Origin: Desulfuromonas sp964536375
GTDB lineage: Bacteria > Desulfobacterota > Desulfuromonadia > Desulfuromonadales > Desulfuromonadaceae
Length of the DNA: 64,000 bases
Assembly (NCBI GenBank): GCA_964536375.1
Contig: CAZHXF010000003.1
Coordinates: forward strand, 17,911 to 81,910
Reading direction: 5' to 3'
A program made the translations under genes and the position numbers. The notes beneath the pieces were generated by a model. It was not told where the DNA came from and did not search any database. It worked only from the letters and a program-made list of their open reading frames with translations. Of the stretch, positions 42,437 to 50,534 are shown one piece after another (position 1 is the stretch's first letter; each line of letters opens with the position of its first letter).

Positions 42437-42586
42437 TTATTTGCAAAACATGACCCGCAGTTGTATTGCCCCAGCTTCATCGGGGGATTTTGTCATCTAC
42501 ATAATCCGATGGTAGACCCCATTGGTATTTATATGGGTAATGTCCCGTTTTTTCCGTTTTTTCTGCTTTTTTCTTTGGGACGGGGT

Positions 42587-43903
42587 TCAAAAATAATAAC
42601 GGACTCTCAGCTCCAGCTTACTTTCGTTGAGTTTTTCTCCATACTCGGTAAATTTTTCGCCAGCAATATGTGAATAACGCAGCCGCAGCTCCCAGTTGGT
42701 GAACCCGCTGTAAACCGCTTCGGGGCTCAGGGAATAACTTTTATCATCAAGGTTGATAATTGCTGTTATCCCTGGAGTAAAATAGAGCACTTGGAACGGT
42801 TCTTTCTGAGCCATTCTTATATAGAGGTAATTTCGCCGAATCTGGGGTTTTGCGTAACCGCTAGCGCTGATAAGGGTTGCTGGGTCAAAAAGGTTGTCAG
42901 CACTGGTGTTGGTGTATTGCGCGGAGGCATCACTGACAAGCTGATAAAAACGCTCCATTTCAGCTTCGGAGTACCCCGCATCGTTATGGTAAAACTCAAG
43001 GATGGTAGTAAGCTCGTTTTTAGTCAAATAACGCAGCCCCAGCAGATAACTGGTGACTGACCTTTTATGACTTTCCAGTATTTCAGAACTGCTCAGAATC
43101 TGAACTTTCTGCTCGGGAATGTGGGTCACTTCGCCATGAATTTCAAAATTGCTGGACAGGTTTTTTGAAAAATCGAATCCATACCGAGTCGAGCGGCTGT
43201 TGCCAGAGAAGAGGATGAAATCTATATCGGTATTCCGGTAGAGAAGATATAACTTGGCAGCAAAGTTGACATTGTTCTTTTCGCCAAAGTCATTATTGAA
43301 ATCGTCCCAGACCGGAATAATTACCCCTGTCAATGCCAGCGTCTGAAGCGCTCCGGAAAAACTTTTGATTACGTCGACGCCTGCGCCGATATAACCCTCA
43401 AGGGCATCATCGGGATTGTTGGGGTCTTTGGGGCGATCGATAAAGGCTACCGGATTCCAGGCATATCCTTTGCCCCATTTGAACGTTTTTTTCCCCAGTT
43501 CAAAGGTGAGCGATGGAGAAGGTTTGATACTGGCATAGGCAGAAAAGACATCCAGCTCCTCCTCGGAATCAAGCTGATCTTTGCGACCAGAAGCCTGCAG
43601 TCGCCAGTTGAAATCCACTATCCCTTTATTATAGTTTCCATCAAGCTGCAAGGTTGCTGTTAAACGATCTAAAGCGGAACGCGGGTTATCGTAGAACCCC
43701 AGCAATCCAAAGGTGCCATCGCGGTTAATCCGGTTGTGATCCCACTTCAGTTCAGCATAGCCACCTAATTCAAAACTCCTTTTTTCAAATTCTTCCACGT
43801 TAAAGCTGTAGTCCTCTGCCAGGCTTATGCACGGGGTAGACAAGCTAGCGGTCAAAAGGCTACAGAAACACGCCGATGCACATATTTTTTTCAGTAGAAT
43901 CAT
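42587..43903 (-). CDS. Outer membrane beta-barrel protein (porin-like)
   Basis: 438 residues: signal peptide, then a long series of amphipathic strands (GYAELKWDHN, LQLDGNYNKGIVDFNWRLQA, SYLLGLRYLTKNELTTILEF) and a C-terminal strand LELRVRYYF ending in aromatic F. This terminal signature is read by the BAM complex. It resembles DUF1302-type porin-like barrels found with RND or ABC lipid and efflux systems. It is the last gene of an operon with an ABC transporter and a LolA-like carrier, so it is probably the outer membrane partner of that system. Exact substrate unknown. Confidence 0.75.
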   Translation of the reverse strand: MILLKKICASACFCSLLTASLSTPCISLAEDYSFNVEEFEKRSFELGGYAELKWDHNRINRDGTFGLLGFYDNPRSALDRLTATLQLDGNYNKGIVDFNWRLQASGRKDQLDSEEELDVFSAYASIKPSPSLTFELGKKTFKWGKGYAWNPVAFIDRPKDPNNPDDALEGYIGAGVDVIKSFSGALQTLALTGVIIPVWDDFNNDFGEKNNVNFAAKLYLLYRNTDIDFILFSGNSRSTRYGFDFSKNLSSNFEIHGEVTHIPEQKVQILSSSEILESHKRSVTSYLLGLRYLTKNELTTILEFYHNDAGYSEAEMERFYQLVSDASAQYTNTSADNLFDPATLISASGYAKPQIRRNYLYIRMAQKEPFQVLYFTPGITAIINLDDKSYSLSPEAVYSGFTNWELRLRYSHIAGEKFTEYGEKLNESKLELRVRYYF

Positions 43904-43909
43904 TTATGC

Positions 43910-44095
43910 CATCTTAGGAATATTTGCGAGTGCAGCAACAATTGACTAGTGCAGTTTTCATATAGGAAGCGTGCAATTTTTTTTTGCAAGATCAAGAAAA
44001 TCAAGGTATTGCGCGGAGACGTACATGGTACGTCGCACAAGCAAGTCCGCTGATTGACGCAGAGATTGCGGAAAAGGACTGTTTCCGGATGAAAA
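43910..44095. repeat. Candidate intergenic repeat in the operon gap
   Basis: 186 bases between the LolA-like and barrel genes contain a perfect ACGTAC/GTACGT palindrome with an AT loop (in GAGACGTACATGGTACGTCG) and long purine/pyrimidine tracts. No ORF with a ribosome site was seen. The symmetry and lack of coding suggest a dispersed element; homologous copies cannot be shown from this window. Confidence 0.3.
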
Positions 44096-44857
44096 CTACC
44101 GTAGCTCATTGACTCGCGATAGGTAGTTAATAGAGAAGACTTCATCGGCAAGTTCCTTCTTATTGATTTTGGCGTAAATCATTGCTGACTTATAGCCTTT
44201 GTACAGTGGGCTGTCAGTTTCCAAGATTGATGGGCGAACTACACCATTGCCGAAATCCTTCGGCTCCCTGTAATAGAGGGTTTTGATCAGCATGCCGCTG
44301 GAGGCATAACACTCAATGACGGAGGGAACCAGGGCTTTTTTATCGACGAACATTTTCAGCCGATCATAGGCTATGGCATTGGATTTTGCCTTGAGTTCGA
44401 GCAGGTAAAGATCACCCTCTTCGGTTATGCTTGTCACGTCATATTCAACACTGTAATCAAGGCGCAGGATATCGGAATTATTGAATACCCCGCCGACCAC
44501 CGACTGTAGACTAGTAATACGGATCGGCTTGCCGACATTAGGAATATACAGCCACATGTTGTCATTAAGACGCAGGGTAGATCGCCCCTTTTCGCTGGCC
44601 GGGGAGAGGAATAGCGCCACCATTTTATCTTTTTCTTTTTTCACCGAATAGATGATGAATTCCTTTCTACTGCCGTCCGGCTCGATGTTGATCAACTTAC
44701 GGTACATCTCGTAGGATTCTGGATTAAGATTGTTATCCACCTGCTGCAGGATAGCCGCGCCGTCAATAGCCTGAACTGCCGTGGCAGTGCACAGCAAAAC
44801 CGCTACCAGAACAACAAGAACTTTATTTTTCTTTAATAACTGTTTGAACAACCTCAT
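44096..44857 (-). CDS. LolA-like outer membrane lipoprotein-sorting protein
   Basis: 253 residues with a signal peptide (VLVVLVAVLLCTATAVQA). The mature part is a LolA/LppX-type half barrel (COG2834-like: NLNPESYEMYRKLINIEPDG, LFLSPASEKGRSTLRLNDNM, WLYIPNVGKPIRITSLQSVV, GDLYLLELKAKSNAIAYDRL, VIECYASSGMLIKTLYYREP). Such proteins ferry lipids or lipoproteins across the periplasm. The start at 44857 has GGAG 6 bases before it and overlaps the NifX-fold gene by 35 bases. With the ABC genes upstream and the barrel downstream it makes a complete trans-envelope path. Confidence 0.85.
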   Translation of the reverse strand: MRLFKQLLKKNKVLVVLVAVLLCTATAVQAIDGAAILQQVDNNLNPESYEMYRKLINIEPDGSRKEFIIYSVKKEKDKMVALFLSPASEKGRSTLRLNDNMWLYIPNVGKPIRITSLQSVVGGVFNNSDILRLDYSVEYDVTSITEEGDLYLLELKAKSNAIAYDRLKMFVDKKALVPSVIECYASSGMLIKTLYYREPKDFGNGVVRPSILETDSPLYKGYKSAMIYAKINKKELADEVFSINYLSRVNELR

Positions 44858-45221
44858 TGGCAACTCCTGCTTGCTTAATGTATTTCATGTTGTATGAAAT
44901 CAAGGCTTGCTCCATCTTGGCTCCGAAGTCTCCGGCCAACACCAATGTAACCCCCTTGCCAGAGAGAAAAGCTGCTACCTTTGGACCTGCTCCACCATGG
45001 ATACCGGCAAAGGGGTTTTTCTCTGCACTCAGAAACTTTCCACTGCCGTCAAAAAGAAGAAAATAGGCTGCCCTCCCAGCCGTTTCACAGATCGTCTGCG
45101 GTTCTGGTCCATCGGAGGCGACGGCGAGAAAGGATTTATTTTCCGCTGAGTTTGCGCTGACAGCCATTAATAGGACGGAAAAAATCACGAATAAACATAT
45201 TCTTATCTTTTTACCAAACAT
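44823..45221 (-). CDS. Exported NifX/NifB-C-fold protein
   Basis: 132 residues with a signal peptide (ICLFVIFSVLLMAVSANSA). The mature part has the dinitrogenase iron-molybdenum-cofactor fold (PF02579-like): SFLAVASDGPEPQTICETAG, RAAYFLLFDGSGKF, GGAGPKVAAFLSGKGVTLVL, AGDFGAKMEQALISYNMKYI. Normal members are cytoplasmic Fe-S or cofactor carriers, so a secreted form is unusual. GGAGGG lies 5 bases before the ATG. Its 3' end overlaps the LolA-like start by 35 bases, implying coupled translation. Role in the ABC/LolA system unknown. Confidence 0.72.
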   Translation of the reverse strand: MFGKKIRICLFVIFSVLLMAVSANSAENKSFLAVASDGPEPQTICETAGRAAYFLLFDGSGKFLSAEKNPFAGIHGGAGPKVAAFLSGKGVTLVLAGDFGAKMEQALISYNMKYIKQAGVANEVVQTVIKEK

Positions 45222-45335
45222 ATCAACCCTCCTGCTTATTAGTTGGTAATTATTTAGCATTATCCGATCAGGAGCAATAACGGCTGTTATCCCCAAGTGT
45301 TGTTATCGGGGAGCCAGCCTTTCTGTCTTCTAAAA

Positions 45336-45371
45336 TCTGGATTCAGGCTAAAATCCTGCCGGAATGACAGT
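45336..45371. repeat. Half of a decayed palindromic repeat
   Basis: TCTGGATTC ... CCTGCCGGAATGACAG matches the right half of the palindromic element seen intact at 61968-62042. It lies in the 191-base gap between the permease stop and the NifX-fold gene. Confidence 0.45.
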
Positions 45372-45412
45372 CTTTTGTACTGTGCTGAATAGTTACATGA
45401 GTTTTGATTTTT

Positions 45413-46657
45413 TCAAACATGTTTCAAAGCGGTAATCGGATCCATTCTGGCCGCCTTCCATGCCGGTTGCAAACTGGCGACAACGGCTATGGCTATGACG
45501 ATTAAAGCAACAACGATGACATCAACGGTGTTGATTGTCGGTGCAAGTAATAGTCCCTTCTGACGCCCGAAATCGAAACTGATCTGCGTCATATTCATAG
45601 CTGCGATACTGATCAAGCTAATGACGGTACCGACAACGGTTCCCAATACCCCCATGAGAAAACCTTCGACGACAAAAAGTCCGAGGATTTTATTTGGCGA
45701 AGTCCCCATGGCTGAAATGGTACCTATCTCGTTGATCCGTTCGTAGACAGCCATTATCATTACGTTCATGATACTGACCAACACGATTGCCACCAGCATG
45801 ATCTTGATAAAAAGGGTCATCAGATCTATCATCTTGGCAATATTGAAGAAGGGGGAAATACTTTCCCAGGTGTGTACTTCGAAAACTGGCTTCCCCTGCT
45901 GGTTTTTTATCGATCCTAGTTGTGCCTGCAATCTGGTGAAGACTGCGGGCAACTGGTTGATATCCTTTAGGCGGATGGCAATTTCACTGACCTCGGCGGC
46001 ACCGATCCTCAGCAGTGCCTTGGCATCGTCAATATGGATCATCCCATCGCGGCCGCCCGGCCCAGAGATACCTTCCAAAATACCGCGTACGATAAAGTTC
46101 TGCCCGTTAACCGATCCATCTCTGTTGTTGGCCACCAGAACAATCCCGTCACCAACCTTGACCTTCATCCCTTTGGCAATCAGTTCTGGAATAAGGATTT
46201 CACCCTGCTTGATTAGACCCTCTTTGTCACCTTGCAGAATTCGTTCTGTCAGCAGGGGCGCAGTGTTGATCTCATCCTGCGGAGTTGCGGAATTCAAGCG
46301 GATATTTGTGGTTTCGGTGAAATTACTGAACATCGCCCCCAGCCTGATGCGCATGGAATAGGCTTCTACGGCATCCTCCTGCGCAAGAAACTGCTTCACC
46401 TGGGCAATCTGTTTGCCGGTCAGATTACGATTCAGGGGCATACTGTCCACTGAAGCTAGGTAGCCTTTTTTGTGAATTTGGATATGTCCGAGCATCGAGT
46501 CGGTGATCTGCCCGACCATCAACGCCTTGAAGGATCCGGAGACGGAGATAAACAGCAGCACGGCGACCACGCCCAGGGTTATTAACATCGAGGTTAGCAG
46601 GGTGCGCCGTTTGTAGCGCAACAAGTTTCGCGCGGCAAACCTGAAGATGTTATACAT
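45413..46657 (-). CDS. FtsX/LolE-type ABC transporter permease
   Basis: 414 residues. There is one N-terminal helix after a basic start (NLLRYKRRTLL...), then a large periplasmic MacB-type core domain (about 45-260) with the family feature GGRDGMIHIDDAKALLRIGA. Three C-terminal helices follow (about 285-315, 325-355, 385-410), ending in the coupling sequence PAWKAARMDPITALKHV. This is the LolC/LolE and MacB topology, which moves lipids or lipoproteins out of the inner membrane. GGAGG lies 5 bases before the ATG at 46657. It overlaps the ATPase gene by 8 bases. Confidence 0.9.
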   Translation of the reverse strand: MYNIFRFAARNLLRYKRRTLLTSMLITLGVVAVLLFISVSGSFKALMVGQITDSMLGHIQIHKKGYLASVDSMPLNRNLTGKQIAQVKQFLAQEDAVEAYSMRIRLGAMFSNFTETTNIRLNSATPQDEINTAPLLTERILQGDKEGLIKQGEILIPELIAKGMKVKVGDGIVLVANNRDGSVNGQNFIVRGILEGISGPGGRDGMIHIDDAKALLRIGAAEVSEIAIRLKDINQLPAVFTRLQAQLGSIKNQQGKPVFEVHTWESISPFFNIAKMIDLMTLFIKIMLVAIVLVSIMNVMIMAVYERINEIGTISAMGTSPNKILGLFVVEGFLMGVLGTVVGTVISLISIAAMNMTQISFDFGRQKGLLLAPTINTVDVIVVALIVIAIAVVASLQPAWKAARMDPITALKHV

Positions 46658-47354
46658 GGGCACCTCCACCAAGCTGCTCGTGTTTGCGCAAGATTCCATC
46701 TTCCAGCGCAAAAATGACTTCAACGTTATCGACAATGCGGGGATCGTGGGTGGAAAAGACGAACGTGGTTGCAAACTCGTCACGCATATGCTTCATCAGA
46801 TCAATAATGCGGCCAGCGGTTTCTCGATCCAGGTTAGCGGTCGGTTCGTCAGCCAACACCAATTTGGCATTTGTCACCAGAGCTCTGGCCACGGCCACCC
46901 GCTGTTTCTGTCCGCCGGAGATCTGACTGGGATACTTATGACCCTGATCCCCCATCCCAACCGCATCCAGCATCTTGTTAACCCGCTTTCTGCGTTCGCC
47001 GCTTGGCCAGTTTTGCACCATTTGTAATGGATATTCAACATTTTCATAGACCGTCAATACCGGAATCAGGTTGAAATCCTGGAACACAAAGCCGATATGC
47101 TCACCACGAAAACGGGCAGCATCCTGGCGGCTCAAATTGGTGATTTCCTGTCCGGCAACCTGCAGTTGCCCTGCCGTGGGCGGATCAAGGCAACCAATCA
47201 TGTTCAGCAACGTTGATTTACCGCTACCCGAAGGACCTATAAATGAAACAAATGAGGCCGGCTCAATGGAAAAATCGACTCCGCGGATCGCTTCAACCTT
47301 GATATCCCCGCTGATATAGGTTTTAACCAACTGTTTCGCAATAATAATGGACAA
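46650..47354 (-). CDS. LolD/MacB-type ABC transporter ATPase
   Basis: 234 residues, a stand-alone ATPase. It has Walker A GPSGSGKSTLLN, Q-loop FVFQDFNLIPVLTVYENVEY, signature SGGQKQRVAVARAL and Walker B LVLADEPTANLD, with the switch histidine in FVFSTHDPRIV. LolD-type subunits pair with FtsX-fold permeases for mechanotransmission rather than classic transport. The start is a TTG at 47354 with GAGGGT upstream. It is first gene of the minus-strand operon with the permease, NifX-fold, LolA-like and barrel genes. Confidence 0.93.
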   Translation of the reverse strand: MSIIIAKQLVKTYISGDIKVEAIRGVDFSIEPASFVSFIGPSGSGKSTLLNMIGCLDPPTAGQLQVAGQEITNLSRQDAARFRGEHIGFVFQDFNLIPVLTVYENVEYPLQMVQNWPSGERRKRVNKMLDAVGMGDQGHKYPSQISGGQKQRVAVARALVTNAKLVLADEPTANLDRETAGRIIDLMKHMRDEFATTFVFSTHDPRIVDNVEVIFALEDGILRKHEQLGGGAHV

Positions 47355-47510
47355 AAGATACCCTCACTTTCGCTAAAACTAGAGAGCTAGGTTGACGTGC
47401 TGGGCATACTCCCCCATTGACAATCATTCCAGCTACTATAAAAGATCACATTGGTTAATGTTTATATATGTTACATCACTAGTGTCTAGTTAAGTTTTTT
47501 TATCAATTAC

Positions 47511-47525
47511 ATAACTATAAGTTAT
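47511..47525. promoter_or_regulatory. Palindromic operator candidate
   Basis: ATAACT-ATA-AGTTAT is a 15-base symmetric site in the AT-rich 232-base gap upstream of the LolD-like operon. CACTAGTGTCTAG-type symmetric sequence lies nearby. A repressor site for the ABC operon is plausible but unproven. Confidence 0.35.
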
Positions 47526-47586
47526 TAAACAATGTTTAGTTGATGCTAATGTTTGTCTAATGGATGACTCCTGATTCTTCTTTCAC

Positions 47587-49974
47587 TCAAAACCGAACTT
47601 GCAGACCTGCGCCAATTCCGAAATCCGAGTGCCATTGCCCGACGAGAGAAAAGGAATTGGAAATCATGTAGGACAGCCCCGCCTTGCCTTCCCATAGGGT
47701 ATGGGTATCGTATTGCGCAGCGCCGAATAATGTTAGGCGGGGCATTAATTCAAAGGATTTTCCTAGGCTGAATCGTGCGTTCCGGTCCGTATCGCCCCAC
47801 ACGCGAAATTCCAGATTGAGTGGTAAAAGGTAGCGAAAACCGAAAATTCCCCGGGTATTTTGGACATCGTCACTTTCGGCTAGCAGCAGATCGATTCCCA
47901 TAAAAACAGAGAAAAACCTATTGATATAGCGATCATAGGTGAAAATGCCTTCCGACTCCGTTTCTTCGACGTTTCTCCATCCCGTTTCCCAGTCCACGGT
48001 GAAAATATTACGGGTGTTGGCCAGAGTCAGAGAAACCTCGGTCATATTGTTGAGCAGGTTCGCCTGACCCCAGGCATACCAGGGATCCTTATAGAGGTTG
48101 GGGCGAAGAGCGGCGAGTTCCTGGTCAAGGGTAAATTCATCGTAGTGTACGACGCGGGCCATGCCTGCCTTCATGTGATATAGCAGATGACAGTGAAAAA
48201 ACCAGTCGCCCGGTTCGTTTGCCTCAAATTCGAAGACGGTTGTTGACATGGGCGCCACGTCAACGGTGTGTTTGAGAGGAGAAAATTCGTTCTGACCGTT
48301 GATTAACCGGAAGAAATGACCGTGAAGATGCATGGGATGGTGCATCATGGTTCGGTTGATCATGATAAAGCGCACCACCTCATCTTTACGAATGCGAATT
48401 GAATCGCTGTGTGCAAGCGCTGCATTGTTGAGAAACCAGACATAACGCTCCATGTCGCCGTCAAGGGTGAGGCGGATTTCGCGCACGGGTCTGTCGGCTG
48501 GGAGGCTTGTGGGTTTGGTGGCTCGCAGTTGAGCGTACGGGGACCAGGGGCGGCTTGTTTTCATGCCGTCAACGGCTAGGCTACCGGATTCCGAAACGTC
48601 AGCCGCGAAAAAACGGAAATCTGTGCTGTATCTCTTGCCAGACCGCGAGGGGTTGGCTGGTCTCGGCATGGAGTCGTTAGCGTTATTCATGCTTCCAATG
48701 GGTTGAGCACTGCTCATCTCCATTGAACTCATAATCTTCATGCCCGAATGCTTTGGTGAGCCGGTTGGCGGTGTGTTACCGGGCATCGTCATGGCTCCAG
48801 ACGGGGAAGGTGTTTGATCCATGTTGCCCATTTTCATTGAATCCATGGACATCATCCCCGGATGATCGAATGTGCCGGATTCTATCGCATGAGCGGGCAT
48901 TCCCATGGTTCCAGCGGGGGTGAGGGCAAAGATTCCTTTAAGGTTCATACCCCCTATGGAGTGATAGATATTCGGCCTGGGAATATTGCCGGCCGGGTGG
49001 CGTTCGCCAGAACCTATCCAGATCGAGGCGTAGCCCGAACCGTCGTGCGCTGTAGCGCGGAATTCATATGCTCCGGCGGTAGGCACCTGAATGAGAACGT
49101 CATAGGTTTCCGCTACGGCAATAAGAAAACGTTTTTCTGTGACCGGCTCCACATCCTGACCGTCCGCGGCGATGATGGTCATCGACCCACCGGCGAATTC
49201 CAGGTGGAAATAGGTGGTGGCGGATCCGTCAATAATTCGTAAACGCACAGTCTCATGCGGCTTCGCTGGGAAAGTGGATTCGGACTTGCCGTTGGCGAGA
49301 AAACGATCATAGGCCACGTCTGCAATGTCCATGGCTGGCATGCGCTGGAGCTCCCGTTTGAAGTAGTCGTCGAGCATGCCGAGCCGGGCGGCGCCGAAAA
49401 TGCTCTGGGCGCTGCCTTTTTCGAGAGCGAACCACTCACTGCCACGTTTGAGTGTTCGATTTACCTCGTGCGGGTCTTGATCGGTCCAGTCTGAAAGCAG
49501 GACAACATGGTCATGATCTGCTTTTTGAACTGCCTGACTGGGTTCGATGGCGATGGAACCGTAAATCCCGCTTTGTTCCTGCAGACTGGTATGGGAGTGA
49601 TACCAGTAGATTCCGCTCTGGCGAATGGGAAATTCATAGGTGAATGTCGAACCGGGGCTGATAGGCGGGAAGCTGATGTTGGGCACGCCATCCATGTTTG
49701 GAGGCACGAGCAGACCGTGCCAGTGGATGGAGGTTTCTGTACTCATTTTGTTATGAACGTGGATGCGGGCGAGGTCCCCCTCTTTGAAACGCAGGGTCGG
49801 ACCTGGAACACTGCCGTTGACGGTCATGCTCCACACAGGATTTCCCGTAATATTGATCTCTTGGCGGGAGATTACAAGATTATATTCGATAGTTGCTGCA
49901 TGGACCTGCGTATGAACAAGGGGGAAAAATACGATCAGTCCTGCTGTTGCGATGCTTATTAAGAGAGAGATCAT
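47587..49974 (-). CDS. Multicopper oxidase CopA fused to a CopB-like outer membrane barrel
   Basis: 795 residues. After a signal peptide come cupredoxin domains with copper ligands in SIHWHGLLVPPNMDGVPNI and YWYHSHTSLQ. The late block HPMHLHGHFF is followed by WFFHCHLLYHMKAGM, which contains the type-1 cysteine. A Met-rich spacer (about residues 350-440; GMMSMDSMKMGNMDQ, MKIMSSMEMSSAQPIG) is typical of CopA. The last 190 residues are not oxidase but beta strands (LNNMTEVSLTLANTRN, LEFRVWGDTDRNARFSLGK) ending GAGLQVRF, like CopB. It would oxidise Cu(I) at the cell surface. GGAG precedes ATG 49974. Confidence 0.85.
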   Translation of the reverse strand: MISLLISIATAGLIVFFPLVHTQVHAATIEYNLVISRQEINITGNPVWSMTVNGSVPGPTLRFKEGDLARIHVHNKMSTETSIHWHGLLVPPNMDGVPNISFPPISPGSTFTYEFPIRQSGIYWYHSHTSLQEQSGIYGSIAIEPSQAVQKADHDHVVLLSDWTDQDPHEVNRTLKRGSEWFALEKGSAQSIFGAARLGMLDDYFKRELQRMPAMDIADVAYDRFLANGKSESTFPAKPHETVRLRIIDGSATTYFHLEFAGGSMTIIAADGQDVEPVTEKRFLIAVAETYDVLIQVPTAGAYEFRATAHDGSGYASIWIGSGERHPAGNIPRPNIYHSIGGMNLKGIFALTPAGTMGMPAHAIESGTFDHPGMMSMDSMKMGNMDQTPSPSGAMTMPGNTPPTGSPKHSGMKIMSSMEMSSAQPIGSMNNANDSMPRPANPSRSGKRYSTDFRFFAADVSESGSLAVDGMKTSRPWSPYAQLRATKPTSLPADRPVREIRLTLDGDMERYVWFLNNAALAHSDSIRIRKDEVVRFIMINRTMMHHPMHLHGHFFRLINGQNEFSPLKHTVDVAPMSTTVFEFEANEPGDWFFHCHLLYHMKAGMARVVHYDEFTLDQELAALRPNLYKDPWYAWGQANLLNNMTEVSLTLANTRNIFTVDWETGWRNVEETESEGIFTYDRYINRFFSVFMGIDLLLAESDDVQNTRGIFGFRYLLPLNLEFRVWGDTDRNARFSLGKSFELMPRLTLFGAAQYDTHTLWEGKAGLSYMISNSFSLVGQWHSDFGIGAGLQVRF

Positions 49975-50082
49975 ATCACATCTCCTTGTGCGGGCTAACG
50001 GCTGTGGGTAACCTCTCGAATTCATACAATAAGTGCAATTACATAAATTGAAAAGAGGTTAAGATGTCTTTGACGATGGGAT

Positions 50083-50262
50083 CTACACTTTAAGCTCTAT
50101 CCATGCATAGTAGCTGAATCCGAGAAATACAACAGAAATCAGTAGTAGAAAAAAAGCAACTGCACCAAAAGCACAAGCTTGTGGGTAAAAGTTTTTCCGA
50201 TAACAGAGGTAGGCAAGAGTGCTGAAGAGCATGCACAAAGGTATGGCAAGAAGAATCATCAT
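50083..50262 (-). CDS. Small two-helix membrane protein upstream of copAB fusion
   Basis: 59 residues from ATG 50262 to TAG 50083. Residues 1-20 (MMILLAIPLCMLFSTLAYLC) and 32-55 (FGAVAFFLLLISVVFLGFSY) are hydrophobic helices joined by a short YRKNFYPQA loop. No strong ribosome site is evident. It is read in the same direction as the oxidase gene, 108 bases upstream, so it may be co-expressed. Function unknown. Too short for most annotation cut-offs. Confidence 0.45.
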   Translation of the reverse strand: MMILLAIPLCMLFSTLAYLCYRKNFYPQACAFGAVAFFLLLISVVFLGFSYYAWIELKV

Positions 50263-50534
50263 AAGGAAGTTATCTCAGAAATAGATCTATATTTATAGGA
50301 ATATTATGGGTGACCGCAATGATTTTTGGATAACTTTATATAGTTCAAAACCACTACGTTATATATCAAGGAACCCATTAAGGCAATAATAACCCTTCAA
50401 ATGATTTAGAGAAGACGATCCGTTATGTAGTTGATCTTTTATTGTTTGTGTTTTGCGACAGAGGATCAACTAAAAGGGATTACCGCCTTTTTTGAAAAAC
50501 TTCTAGCGGTACGGAAAGACTATTAGCCCAGGGA
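50263..50534. other. Intergenic region before small membrane protein
   Basis: 272 bases. TAGTTGATC (50428-50436) and GATCAACTA (50464-50472) form an inverted repeat with a 27-base loop. It is followed by a weak AAAAGG/CCTTTTTT hairpin that could terminate plus-strand transcripts. No ORF was seen. Confidence 0.4.

Noticed and set aside
45768..46361. 197-residue plus-strand ORF opposite the permease
   Set aside because: Shadow of the FtsX-like gene; no ribosome site or domain.
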